Below are positions 8,510-16,578 of a stretch of 30,367 nucleotides of DNA, piece by piece. A program made the translations under genes and the position numbers. The stretch covers positions 1 through 30,367 of the forward strand of contig JBBKWQ010000242.1 in the NCBI GenBank assembly GCA_037969115.1. Direction: 5' to 3'. This stretch comes from JBBKWQ01 sp037969115 (GTDB lineage: Bacteria > Actinomycetota > Acidimicrobiia > Acidimicrobiales > Ilumatobacteraceae). Position 1 is the first letter of the stretch. Each line of letters starts with the position of its first letter. The notes below the pieces were generated by a model. The model was given only the letters and a program-made list of their open reading frames with translations, did not search any database and was not told where the DNA came from.

Positions 8510-9007
8510 CTAGGCGGGCGCCGCCCCGCCGTCGATGGGGGCTGCCGAGTCGTCGTCGCGGTCGTCGTCGCTGTGGTCATCGGCGATGTACCGGTCGATG
8601 AACTCGTCGTGCGGGATCGCCTGGGTTTCGCCTGATGCCTGCCGCACGATCCAGTCGCCCGGCTCCGCGGTCACGGTCGACTCCCGGTGATTGTCGATGT
8701 TCGTCGCGACGGTGGTTGTCTCCCCGGCCCGGTAGGCGAGTACCGGCTCGCTCTTGCGCCAACGGTTCGGCCCGGCCGCCACGTGGCTGTTCTCGAACTC
8801 ACGCTTCGCCGCGCCGTACGACGAGGAACCCTCCGCGACGATGTAGAACGGACCGTTGAATTCCTGCGTCCCGAACCGCGTTTCTATCTTGGTCGTCGAG
8901 TCGTCGACCACGTCGACGAGAATCGCCGTCTTCGCGTGGGCCGGGTTGGGCCGGTATCGATCGGCATTCTCCTCGTCGAACACGTGCAACGTCGACTCCT
9001 CGGTCAT
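8510..9007 (-). CDS. Conserved-looking acidic protein with a PGDWIV segment, function unknown
   Basis: I do not recognise a named family for this 165-residue protein. The middle half contains repeated short strands, one with KSEPVLAYRAGE. A TAEPGDWIVRQASGETQAIPHDEFIDRYI segment resembles the 'PGDW(I/L)V...GE...F...Y' unit seen in assorted phage and bacterial hypothetical proteins. The last 25 residues are a low-complexity Asp/Ser/Ala tail. There is no signal peptide or membrane helix. It starts 41 bp after the stop of the large CHAT gene on the same strand and so could be a third member of that locus, but it has its own leaderless-type -10 box and may be independent. Confidence 0.6.
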   Translation of the reverse strand: MTEESTLHVFDEENADRYRPNPAHAKTAILVDVVDDSTTKIETRFGTQEFNGPFYIVAEGSSSYGAAKREFENSHVAAGPNRWRKSEPVLAYRAGETTTVATNIDNHRESTVTAEPGDWIVRQASGETQAIPHDEFIDRYIADDHSDDDRDDDSAAPIDGGAAPA

Positions 9008-9014
9008 GCGGCCC

Positions 9015-9020
9015 AGGCTA
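9015..9020 (-). promoter_or_regulatory. Leaderless-type -10 box
   Basis: On the minus strand TAGCCT is followed by seven bases and then the ATG at 9007, the spacing of actinobacterial leaderless promoters. No -35 match or Shine-Dalgarno sequence is visible. Confidence 0.35.
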
Positions 9021-9048
9021 TGTGGCTGCGAGCTGTCTCGACTGCCGT

Positions 9049-12000
9049 CTACGCGGTCGGGCTCAGCATTGTGTAGAGCCGGCGTAGTGCGGTTTTCTGG
9101 AGTGGATCGGGATGGAGATCCGCGAGGTCGAGCAGATGGTCGAGCGACGAGCGCCGTTGCCGCCAGTTCGAACGGCTCTCGAAGGCTTCGGTGTAGAGAC
9201 CGGCCAGCTCATCGACGCTGGTGTGGACGGAGTCGGTCCGGATGGCATCGGTCAGCCTGCCGTCGGGTCGGCCGATGGCAATCCAGTAATTGCTCTCCGA
9301 TCGGACGATCTTGTCGCCGGCTTCCAGCGCAGCCCGGTAGTCGACATCGAGTTCGGAGGCCGCCGACGCAACACCGCTCACACGGCTGCGGATCTCCTCC
9401 AGTTGCACGTAGTTGAACAGCGTGTACCCCTGCTTCTCGTGGTCGTACGACGCACGATACGCGGCTGCGGCTTCCCCGAGCGCGGCGGCGCGTTCCGCGT
9501 CGGTTGGAGCACTCTGCGCTCGCCGCTTGTGATGGCCGGCTCGCAAAGCCGTGCGTTCGCCCGAGCCGCTGATCTGCTCCAGCTGCTCGATGCCCCTGAA
9601 GGCAGCGGCGAACAGCTGCGCTGCCTCGCGCCGGTCGTCGTCGGTCGGTTCTGGTTTGCGCAGCAACTCGGCAGCTCGTCGGTCACGGAGGTTGGCGAGC
9701 TGCTCGATGTCGGTGAGCGTCATCAGTCCGCCGCCGTCGGTCAGCGCGACCTCGTACCATGCGATGGCCTTCTCGAACATCCCGAGCTCACCCCATGCTC
9801 GTGCGAATTCCTGAGCGATTTCGCCGGGCTTCACGCCCAGCTGCTCGAGATTCGACGGCTCCTCGAGCTCGGTCAGTTCGTCGTTCGCCCATTGCTTGTC
9901 GGACTGATTGCCGCCGCCGGTGCGGTACCACGTGTCGACCCAGCTGACCAGCGATTCGATCCGGCGGAGGACCTCGCGCCGCGTCGCCGGCTTGGACTTC
10001 TTGTCCGACCCGTTGTTCGAACTGGGCAGCCGATAGCCGGCATCGCCGTAGCACTGGTAGGCACCCCACGTGCTCGACGCCGGCGCGGCATCCATCGCCG
10101 CCAACCGTGCTCGGTATACGGCCCTGCCGAACGTCTCACCGCTCAGCATCCCGCGGTAGAACGTCTCGGCAAAACACGTTGCCGCGCCGTCGTGGACGGC
10201 CCACCCGGCGACGACCACGGCGCGCACGCCGGAACGGATCAGTTGACGCGCCAGGCTCGCAGCGAGGCGGTTGAGGTTGCGTTTCGTGAAGTCGAGGGCG
10301 CCGTCCTGAATTCCGGTCTGCACGGCCCCGACATGACAGCAGTTCAAGAAGACGAGGTCGGGTATGACGTTGAGTTGACCGAGAACGCCGGCCGTGACGA
10401 AGTCGTCCTTGCCGATTGCGACGCCGGTTCGCGTCGGGTCGTCGGGTTGCAGGAGACCGTGAGCGGCCATGTGGATGATGCGGTAGTCGTCGGCGAACAG
10501 GGCCGACTCGATGTCCGATGTCGGGTCGCCTTCGGCTTGAACGTTCGGGGCGTAGCACAGGTCGGTGACTTCGTACTTCTTGTCTGTAAGCACCTTGGCG
10601 ACGGCCTTGGCCTCTGCATAGGCGCCGGGAAGGTCTGCCGCAAGACCAGCGACCGGGGGATTCCCGATCACGAGCGCCGTCTTTCTGGGTGCACGTGCGA
10701 TCGCCCCCGTCACGTCGACCCGGAGCTGTCGGATCAGCGGGGCGCGCAGGGCGAGTTCGCCGCGCGTTCCCTCCTTGGGATTTCGGGCCTCGAGCATCTC
10801 CCAGGGTATGTCGGCGGTCGTGTCGTCGACTTCGACCTGGATGTCCTGCGCCGCCATCAGATCCCACTTGAGTTGATTCGGGAAGAGCAGTTCGAAGAGG
10901 ACCGTGTGCAGGCCGGACGACAACGCTTCCTTGCCGACGGCGTTTCGCAGCATGCGTTCGAGACGACGGCGTTCGACCTGATGGCTGACGACGCCGCTGC
11001 GAGCCAGCCGGCCTCCAACGGCGAATTCGAGGTCGAGGTAGTGCCGCGGACCGGTGTCGTCGGTCTCGCGTTGGTTCTCGGACACGCGGATGCGCCACCA
11101 GGGAGCCTCGGTTCCGTCGTTCGGAAGACTGTTGACGAGTCGCCCGTCTGCAATGTCGAGCCGGGTTGGTCGGATGACCTCGTCGAGGCTGGCCGAACCC
11201 CTGGGTGCGTAGCCGTGATCGCTGTCGTCCTGGTCGTTCCTCTTGTTCAGGTCGTCCTTGAGTGCGAGGAACGCCAGCTCCGCCTCCGGTGCATTGCGTT
11301 CGAACAGCTGAACCTTCGTGTAATGGGCTCGCGCCGGTCCGGCACCTCCGCGGAGGTCGCGATTGGCTGCTTGTACGCCGTCGACGATGGCATTGGCCGA
11401 CGCGGCAATGGTGAGTCCGTGCGCGCCCGTAGCGGCGATCAACACGCTGCTGACGCCGAGTTCCATCGCCGAGTCCCCGACGGGCTGGTCGTCGGCTTGG
11501 TCGAGCGCATGACGCACGAGCGCCTCACGGACTGCTTCGACGAGCCGCAACGGTGTCAGCTCGCCGTACTCGCCGAGCCCGACGACCAGGACGCCCGCCG
11601 TCGGAAGTCGTCGCGGCGGCGCCTTGATGTAGGCGTAGTCACCGATGTCGCTGACGTAGATGTTCCGCTCGAGACGCTGGGAAAGCCGGTGGTCGAACTG
11701 CCGGTCGACGAATCCTTCCGCACCCGACAACGGTGTGGCCTTGTAGTGACCGACCACGACGGGCCAGTCGGCCTGGTCGAGGCTGCCGTGATGAACCGTG
11801 ACGACGATGGGTGGACCGGTCGGGACTTGTGCGGGGGTTGCCGCGTCCACCACGCTCGTGTCCTCGACGACCGCTGCGCGCGTCGCCGCGGCTTCGGTGA
11901 TCGGCTCGTCGGACTTGTCGCCCGTCGTGGGCGGATCGCCTCGCTTCTCGGCCTGAAGGCCATCGTCTGTTTCGTCGTCCGCCGTGTCGTCCGGATAGGT

Positions 12001-12990
12001 CGAGGTGTAGTTCTCGGAATCGTGCTCCCACTTCTTGTTGAAGTCCGTGTAGTAGTTGAACACGAGTTGGGGTTTCGACGAACGCTCGACGACGAGGTCG
12101 ACGGCGGCTTCGTCGGGATGCTTGAAGTACGAGCCGTTCGTCGAGATCAGGAACCTCTGGCATTTGATCGCGTCGAGCAGTTCGGGTGAGATGTTGCGGA
12201 CGCTGCCGTGGTGGGGGAGCTTGAATCCGTCGAGGTGCACCGGCAGCTTGTCGGCGTAGCGAGCCAAGTTGGTGAGCAGCACTTCCTCGTGCGCGTCGCC
12301 GGACAACAACCAGCGCTCCTCCTGGTATTCGAGGACGACGGCAATGCTGCTGCCGTTGGCCGAGGAGTCGTCACCGCCGTACTTGATGGTCTCGCCGCGA
12401 TGTTTGCTCTCGAGCAGTGCCAGGGCTTCCTCTCGATCGCCCGGTTCCAGCTTCGCGTCGGCCAACGTCTTGTCCCACGTCTTCTGAAGCTTGATCAGCT
12501 TCTCGGGGGTCGGTGACAGCACGACGAGACGGAGATCGTGGGCGAGCGGCACGCTCGGAAGCGACCCCGTCGGATTCACCACCACAGCGCCACCGCCGAA
12601 CGCCTTGTTCCACGTCAGTTGCTGATCGTCGAGCACGGCCGAGACGAACTCACCCTGGATGGCGCCCCGTGATACAGCATCGGACGAATCGGGGTCGAGG
12701 TGTTTGTAGGCGTTGAACCAGATGTCGCCGAACGTGACGCCCAAGGTGTCGTTCCGCAACAGGTCAACTGCCCCGTCGATGTGATCGAGGTCGATGTGGG
12801 TGATGATGAGCAGGTCGACGTGCCGGTCGTTCTCGTCGAGCAGCTCGAATCGGCGACGCAGCTCGCGGAACCCCTTGCGTGGGCCACCGTCGATCAACAG
12901 GCGGTGTCGATCGGACGCAGGACCCCATTCCACCCAGAGCGCGTCGCCGTGTCCGGCGGGCAACATTTCGATCGAGAGGTCACTGGTCAT
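9049..12990 (-). CDS. MBL-fold / M17-N-like / CHAT caspase-like / TPR-like multidomain protein
   Basis: This 1313-residue protein has four parts. Residues 1-315 are a metallo-beta-lactamase fold with the metal motif HIDLDH (65-70, Asp replacing the usual second His), GDAHE (Asp232) and LPHHGS (His260-261). Residues 330-392 are an acidic linker. Residues 394-580 resemble the macro-like N-terminal domain of M17 leucyl aminopeptidases (VLVVGLGEYGELT, 467-479). After a beta-rich stretch ending in IPWEML (728-733), residues 765-990 are a CHAT protease with catalytic His844 (IIHMAAHG) and Cys885 (FLNCCHVG). Residues 1050-1310 are helical and TPR-like. I placed the start at the ATG at 12990, inside an 11-bp overlap with the membrane-protein gene; a longer open frame is antisense-like. 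CHAT proteases act as effectors in conflict systems, so an inducible protease role is inferred. Confidence 0.85.
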   Translation of the reverse strand: MTSDLSIEMLPAGHGDALWVEWGPASDRHRLLIDGGPRKGFRELRRRFELLDENDRHVDLLIITHIDLDHIDGAVDLLRNDTLGVTFGDIWFNAYKHLDPDSSDAVSRGAIQGEFVSAVLDDQQLTWNKAFGGGAVVVNPTGSLPSVPLAHDLRLVVLSPTPEKLIKLQKTWDKTLADAKLEPGDREEALALLESKHRGETIKYGGDDSSANGSSIAVVLEYQEERWLLSGDAHEEVLLTNLARYADKLPVHLDGFKLPHHGSVRNISPELLDAIKCQRFLISTNGSYFKHPDEAAVDLVVERSSKPQLVFNYYTDFNKKWEHDSENYTSTYPDDTADDETDDGLQAEKRGDPPTTGDKSDEPITEAAATRAAVVEDTSVVDAATPAQVPTGPPIVVTVHHGSLDQADWPVVVGHYKATPLSGAEGFVDRQFDHRLSQRLERNIYVSDIGDYAYIKAPPRRLPTAGVLVVGLGEYGELTPLRLVEAVREALVRHALDQADDQPVGDSAMELGVSSVLIAATGAHGLTIAASANAIVDGVQAANRDLRGGAGPARAHYTKVQLFERNAPEAELAFLALKDDLNKRNDQDDSDHGYAPRGSASLDEVIRPTRLDIADGRLVNSLPNDGTEAPWWRIRVSENQRETDDTGPRHYLDLEFAVGGRLARSGVVSHQVERRRLERMLRNAVGKEALSSGLHTVLFELLFPNQLKWDLMAAQDIQVEVDDTTADIPWEMLEARNPKEGTRGELALRAPLIRQLRVDVTGAIARAPRKTALVIGNPPVAGLAADLPGAYAEAKAVAKVLTDKKYEVTDLCYAPNVQAEGDPTSDIESALFADDYRIIHMAAHGLLQPDDPTRTGVAIGKDDFVTAGVLGQLNVIPDLVFLNCCHVGAVQTGIQDGALDFTKRNLNRLAASLARQLIRSGVRAVVVAGWAVHDGAATCFAETFYRGMLSGETFGRAVYRARLAAMDAAPASSTWGAYQCYGDAGYRLPSSNNGSDKKSKPATRREVLRRIESLVSWVDTWYRTGGGNQSDKQWANDELTELEEPSNLEQLGVKPGEIAQEFARAWGELGMFEKAIAWYEVALTDGGGLMTLTDIEQLANLRDRRAAELLRKPEPTDDDRREAAQLFAAAFRGIEQLEQISGSGERTALRAGHHKRRAQSAPTDAERAAALGEAAAAYRASYDHEKQGYTLFNYVQLEEIRSRVSGVASAASELDVDYRAALEAGDKIVRSESNYWIAIGRPDGRLTDAIRTDSVHTSVDELAGLYTEAFESRSNWRQRRSSLDHLLDLADLHPDPLQKTALRRLYTMLSPTA

Positions 12991-14269
12991 TGTCGTTGCC
13001 CTTCTTCTGTCGCAACTTGAGTGCTCGCGAGAGCAGGTCGTACCAGAACGGCGCTCCCATCGTGACCGACGCGGCGATGATGATCCATCCGAGGGCCCGC
13101 ACCAGCCACCCGGTCGGCGACGTGTCGACGCCATCCCATCCGACCGGGAGCGACACCGAACCACCGACTTGGCTGCGGACGCAGTCGAGGTCGATCGCCG
13201 TCGACGATTCGGCCGGCTGCGCGTCGGCCGCGGTGTCAGCCTTCGACGGACAGTCGATCTGGCTGATCTCGTCGGCCAGGGCGACCACGGCGGCACGTGT
13301 GGAATCGTCGTGGTAGAGCGTGTCGGCCGCGTGCACGGCATCGACATTGAGCGAGATGGCCATCATGAGTCCGGCCAGGAAGAGGAAGTAGCGCGTCTGC
13401 TTGCGGTACCACATCGAGGCGGCGGTCATATTGCGCTCGTACCAGTCCTCGACGCCTGCGCGGATGTCGGTGACCTGCTCGCCGGCGGCCGACATGACGG
13501 CAACGAGCTTCACGCGCAGGTCCTTCGGCACCACGCCAAGCGCCGCGACCATCTCGGCTCGTGTCGGATCACCGGTGAACACGCCGACCAATGCCGACTC
13601 TGCGTCGGTCAGCAGCGTTCTCAGCCGATCGATGCTCACGGTGGTACCGGCATCGTTGATCGCGTCGACAGCGGCCGTGAAGTCGGTGGAAACGAGAGCG
13701 TCGCCCGCCGTCTTCAAGTCGTCGACGAGCGACGAGATATCGGCCATGGTGACGTCGGTGCCGGTGGCCTCGGCGATCGTCGCGCGGATCGCCGAGAGCG
13801 CGTTCAGCGCACGATCGAGCTTGCCCTGCGGGCGCAGCATGGCCAAGAGTGCGTTGGTGAACTCGCGACCGTCGATGTGGATCGGGCCGTAGAAGCGCCG
13901 GAGCAACTCGGCGTCATCGAGTGCGCGTGTTGCACCGAGCGCTCGATCCTTGACCGCCTTGGGCGGCGAGGCACGCTTGGGCAGCCGTTTCGGCGGACCC
14001 GTTCTCGCCGGATCGAACATGATGCGGTCGGTCGGACGCACGAGGCCCGTGATGAACGGCTGTTTGTAGAGCTCGTCGACGATCGATCGAGCCCCGGAGT
14101 CGGTCGTGCTCGTGTTCCCGAGCAGTAGATCGAGTGTGTCCCACAGGTGTTTCGATCGTCGGTGCAGGAATCCGCCGATCGTCTCGACGACTGCTGATGC
14201 CAGCAGCGACGACACGAAAAAGATCAGCAACATCCCGATCGCGACGTCGAGTATCGCCCCGTTGAACAT
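12980..14269 (-). CDS. Three-helix membrane protein, partner of the CHAT protein
   Basis: The 429-residue product has a transmembrane helix at about 7-30 and a long helical soluble domain (40-290) ending in DWYERNMTAASMWYRKQTRY. It has a second helix at 293-312, a loop of about 75 residues with two Cys (340, 363) that could form a disulfide, and a third helix at 388-410 ending APFWYDLLSRAL. The WY..QTR plus GAPFW-DLL pattern recurs in actinobacterial and cyanobacterial membrane proteins of unknown function. If the Cys-bearing loop faces outward, the large domain is cytoplasmic, where it could contact the protease. The stop overlaps the protease gene start by 11 bp, so the two are cotranslated. 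A GGTGAT Shine-Dalgarno five bases before the ATG supports the start. Confidence 0.8.
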   Translation of the reverse strand: MFNGAILDVAIGMLLIFFVSSLLASAVVETIGGFLHRRSKHLWDTLDLLLGNTSTTDSGARSIVDELYKQPFITGLVRPTDRIMFDPARTGPPKRLPKRASPPKAVKDRALGATRALDDAELLRRFYGPIHIDGREFTNALLAMLRPQGKLDRALNALSAIRATIAEATGTDVTMADISSLVDDLKTAGDALVSTDFTAAVDAINDAGTTVSIDRLRTLLTDAESALVGVFTGDPTRAEMVAALGVVPKDLRVKLVAVMSAAGEQVTDIRAGVEDWYERNMTAASMWYRKQTRYFLFLAGLMMAISLNVDAVHAADTLYHDDSTRAAVVALADEISQIDCPSKADTAADAQPAESSTAIDLDCVRSQVGGSVSLPVGWDGVDTSPTGWLVRALGWIIIAASVTMGAPFWYDLLSRALKLRQKKGNDNDQ

Positions 14270-14274
14270 GCGGT

Positions 14275-14293
14275 ATCACCCCGTCGCACTGTA
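14275..14293 (-). promoter_or_regulatory. Possible -10 box and ribosome binding site for the membrane protein/CHAT unit
   Basis: On the minus strand a TACAGT hexamer (14293-14288) precedes a GGGGTGAT ribosome-binding sequence (14282-14275) and the ATG at 14269. No good -35 is seen at 16-18 bp. Predicted initiation would start close to the ribosome-binding site, so the -10 assignment is tentative; the ribosome binding site is good. Confidence 0.3.
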
Positions 14294-14340
14294 GATCATC
14301 GAGATCGAGGGCCGTTCCGGAGGAGCGTTGCAGCGATCGG

Positions 14341-15711
14341 TCAGGCGCGCAGCGGCGCGAACTTGGCCGTGAAGTGGCGCATCGCAGGTGGTTCTTCGAC
14401 GATTTCGTAGCCGGTGAGCGCGTCGACGCCGGCGTTGAGTTCTTCGAAGATCTCCACGATGTAGTCGGCGTGTGATTGCGTGTACACCCGTCGTGGCATC
14501 GCGAGGCGAACGAGATCCATGGCGGCCGGCTTCTCACTGCCGTCGGGTTGACGACCGAACATGACCGTGCCGATCTCGGTGCTGCGAATCCCGCCCGCTT
14601 CGTAGAGCGCGCAGGCCAGCGAATGTCCCGGGTACTGCAATGGTGGAATGTGTGACAGCCACGTCCTGGCGTCGACGAACACAGCATGCCCGCCGGCCGG
14701 CTTGATGACGGGAATGCCGAGCCCGTCGAGGCGTTCGACGATGTACTCGTTGGTACGCACCCGATAGCGCAGATAATCCTCGTCGACGACCTCCGCGAGT
14801 CCCTGCGCGATGGCTTCGAGATCGCGCCCAGCGAGTCCGCCGTAGGTCGGAAAACCCTCGGTCATGATCAGGCGGTTCCTTGCCTGCATCGCGACGTCGT
14901 CGTCGTTGAGGGCGAGCCACCCCCCGATGTTCACGAGCGCGTCCTTCTTCGCCGACATCGTCATGCCGTCGGCGGTGGCGAACATGTCGCGAACGATCTC
15001 GGTGATGGTGCGGTCGCCCTGTCCGGCCTCACGCTGCTTGATGAAGTAGGCGTTCTCGGCGAAGCGGCAGCCGTCGATGAAGAACGGTTTGCCGAACGCG
15101 TGGGCGATGGCGGCGGCGGCTCGAATGTTGGCGAGACTGGCCGGCTGGCCGCCACCCGCGTTGTTCGTCACCGTGATCATCACGCACGGCACGACATCTG
15201 CGTGCTCACGCATGAACCGTTCGAGCCGTTCGAGATCGATGTTGCCCTTGAAGTCGGAGAGATCGTTCGGGTCGAGCCCCTCCGGCACCAAGAGGTCGAC
15301 GGCTTCGGCTCCCGTGGCCTCGATGTTGCCGCGCGTGGTGTCGAAGTGCGTGTTCGACGGCACCTTGCGTCCGGGGCCACCGAAGATCGAGAACAGGATG
15401 GCTTCGGCCGCACGACCCTGATGGGTGGGAATGATGTGTTTGAAGTCGACCAGCTCGCGAACGGCGTGCTCGAAGCGGTTGAACGACGGCGACCCTGCGT
15501 AGCTCTCGTCACCGTTCATCATCGCTCCCCATTGCGCCGCGCTCATCGCGGACGTTCCCGAATCGGTGAGCAGGTCGATGAGCACGTCGTCGGATTGCAG
15601 TTGGAACGTGTTCCAGTGGGCTTCGCGCAGTAGGTGTTCGCGTTCGTCGCGTGTGGTGAACCGGATGGGCTCGACCGACTTGATGCGGAACGGTTCGATG
15701 ATCGTCTTCAT
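14341..15711 (-). CDS. tnaA: Tryptophanase (PLP-dependent beta-eliminating lyase)
   Basis: This 456-residue fold-type I PLP enzyme has IDLLTDSGTSAMS (45-57), PTHQGR (95-100), FAENAYFIKQRE (217-228) and MSAKKDA with Schiff-base Lys256. Overall wording (EPFRIKSVE, LAGRDLEA, MPRRVYT) is closer to tyrosine phenol-lyase, but the substrate-discriminating positions are those of tryptophanase: Asp124 where TPL has Thr124, Ile380 where TPL has Arg381, and His446 where TPL has Phe448. It should cleave L-tryptophan to indole, pyruvate and ammonia. I used the ATG at 15711 because an AGGAG lies nine bases upstream and the EPFRIKSVE start aligns; GTG at 15738 is alternative. No TnaC-type leader or TnaB permease is visible. 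An extended -10 (TGC-TAGTTT, minus strand, 15820-15828) is a candidate promoter. Confidence 0.88.
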   Translation of the reverse strand: MKTIIEPFRIKSVEPIRFTTRDEREHLLREAHWNTFQLQSDDVLIDLLTDSGTSAMSAAQWGAMMNGDESYAGSPSFNRFEHAVRELVDFKHIIPTHQGRAAEAILFSIFGGPGRKVPSNTHFDTTRGNIEATGAEAVDLLVPEGLDPNDLSDFKGNIDLERLERFMREHADVVPCVMITVTNNAGGGQPASLANIRAAAAIAHAFGKPFFIDGCRFAENAYFIKQREAGQGDRTITEIVRDMFATADGMTMSAKKDALVNIGGWLALNDDDVAMQARNRLIMTEGFPTYGGLAGRDLEAIAQGLAEVVDEDYLRYRVRTNEYIVERLDGLGIPVIKPAGGHAVFVDARTWLSHIPPLQYPGHSLACALYEAGGIRSTEIGTVMFGRQPDGSEKPAAMDLVRLAMPRRVYTQSHADYIVEIFEELNAGVDALTGYEIVEEPPAMRHFTAKFAPLRA

Positions 15712-15885
15712 GGGGTCAGACTCCTGGTTGACGCCCACCGGGCAAGACCTGAGCGGGCGGGCTCACGCTGCGGTTGCCTGCCTCTCGGGGCGGACCGCGC
15801 TCAGCGTCTTGACTCGCTCAAACTAGCAGTGCGTCGCCGATGACCGCACGGCGGTGAAGTGACGACAGGCCCTATCGAAATGCTG

Positions 15886-15899
15886 GTTGCCACGGCAAC
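15886..15899. promoter_or_regulatory. Short perfect dyad in the tnaA/ferritin-like divergent gap
   Basis: GTTGCC and GGCAAC are separated by two bases in the 238-bp region between the divergent tryptophanase and ferritin-like genes. The symmetry suits a regulator half-site pair, but no promoter register supports it. Confidence 0.2.
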
Positions 15900-15949
15900 A
15901 ATCGACGTGATCGCGCACCATCGATGCGATCGCGGCGAGGAGGGTCAAG

Positions 15950-16444
15950 GTGAGCAGGAAGGGGCGCAAGGCGTTCGGGACCAAGGAGTGGGAGGACGAG
16001 ATCTTTGAGCACGTGTCCACCCACGGTCAGGTCGAGGGTGAGATTCTCGATGAATATCAGCAGTTGGCGAACGACGAGGAAATGTCACCGGCCTTCCGGT
16101 ATCTCGCAAGGATGATCCTCGACGACGAGGTCCGCCACCATCAGATCTTCGACGACCTGGCGGCCACGATGAGCGCGCAGCGCAATCACGACGGTACGGA
16201 ACCGCCGATTCCGTCACTCGCCGGGTTCCACGCCGACCGGTTCCGGATCAGGCGAGTGACCGACGATCTGCTGCGGATCGAACACGAAGATCTGCGCGAG
16301 CTGAAGCAATTCTCGAAACAGCTGAAGGACCTTCGCAACATCAACCTGTGGAGCTTCCTGATCGAGCTGATGCTCGACGACACGAAGAAGCACATCAAGA
16401 TCCTCGAGTTCATTCGCGACCGGGCAGAGGACCAGCCCGACTGA
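15950..16444 (+). CDS. Ferritin-like / rubrerythrin-type four-helix protein
   Basis: This 164-residue, almost wholly helical protein has two helix pairs with carboxylate and His residues in the ferritin-like pattern. Helix 1 has VEGEILDEYQQL (28-39) and helix 2 ILDDEVRHHQIF (57-67) with Glu60-x-x-His63. Helix 3 has RIEHEDLRELKQF (109-121), and helix 4 ELMLDDTKKHIKIL (139-152) with Asp143/144 and His148. It could hold a di-iron centre for redox or iron handling; the C-terminal rubredoxin Cys pairs of classical rubrerythrin are absent. The GTG start follows a strong AGGAGG seven bases upstream. It is monocistronic, divergent from the tryptophanase gene. Confidence 0.7.
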   Translation: MSRKGRKAFGTKEWEDEIFEHVSTHGQVEGEILDEYQQLANDEEMSPAFRYLARMILDDEVRHHQIFDDLAATMSAQRNHDGTEPPIPSLAGFHADRFRIRRVTDDLLRIEHEDLRELKQFSKQLKDLRNINLWSFLIELMLDDTKKHIKILEFIRDRAEDQPD

Positions 16445-16578
16445 GTGGGCATTCGTCACGACTTGCTCAAGATCGACACTCGCTGCGTGGTGAGTGCACA
16501 CCCATCGACTAGGAACGAGGGTAGCTTCGTTCGACGATCGATGGCTGTTCCGCCAATTTCATCGACAAGGGATCCGAC

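Noticed and set aside
9112..12189. 1025-codon open frame on the plus strand, antisense to the CHAT gene
   Set aside because: High-GC shadow frame: no domain, low-complexity Val/Glu/Arg wording, and the opposite strand encodes clear MBL and CHAT motifs.
12991..13347. 119-residue N-terminal extension of the CHAT protein
   Set aside because: Composition is Arg/Ser/Pro shadow sequence inside the membrane-protein gene; the MBL domain starts immediately after the ATG at 12990.
14341..15738. TnaC-like leader peptide and tnaB permease for tryptophanase
   Set aside because: No short Trp-containing leader ORF and no permease gene are present next to tnaA.
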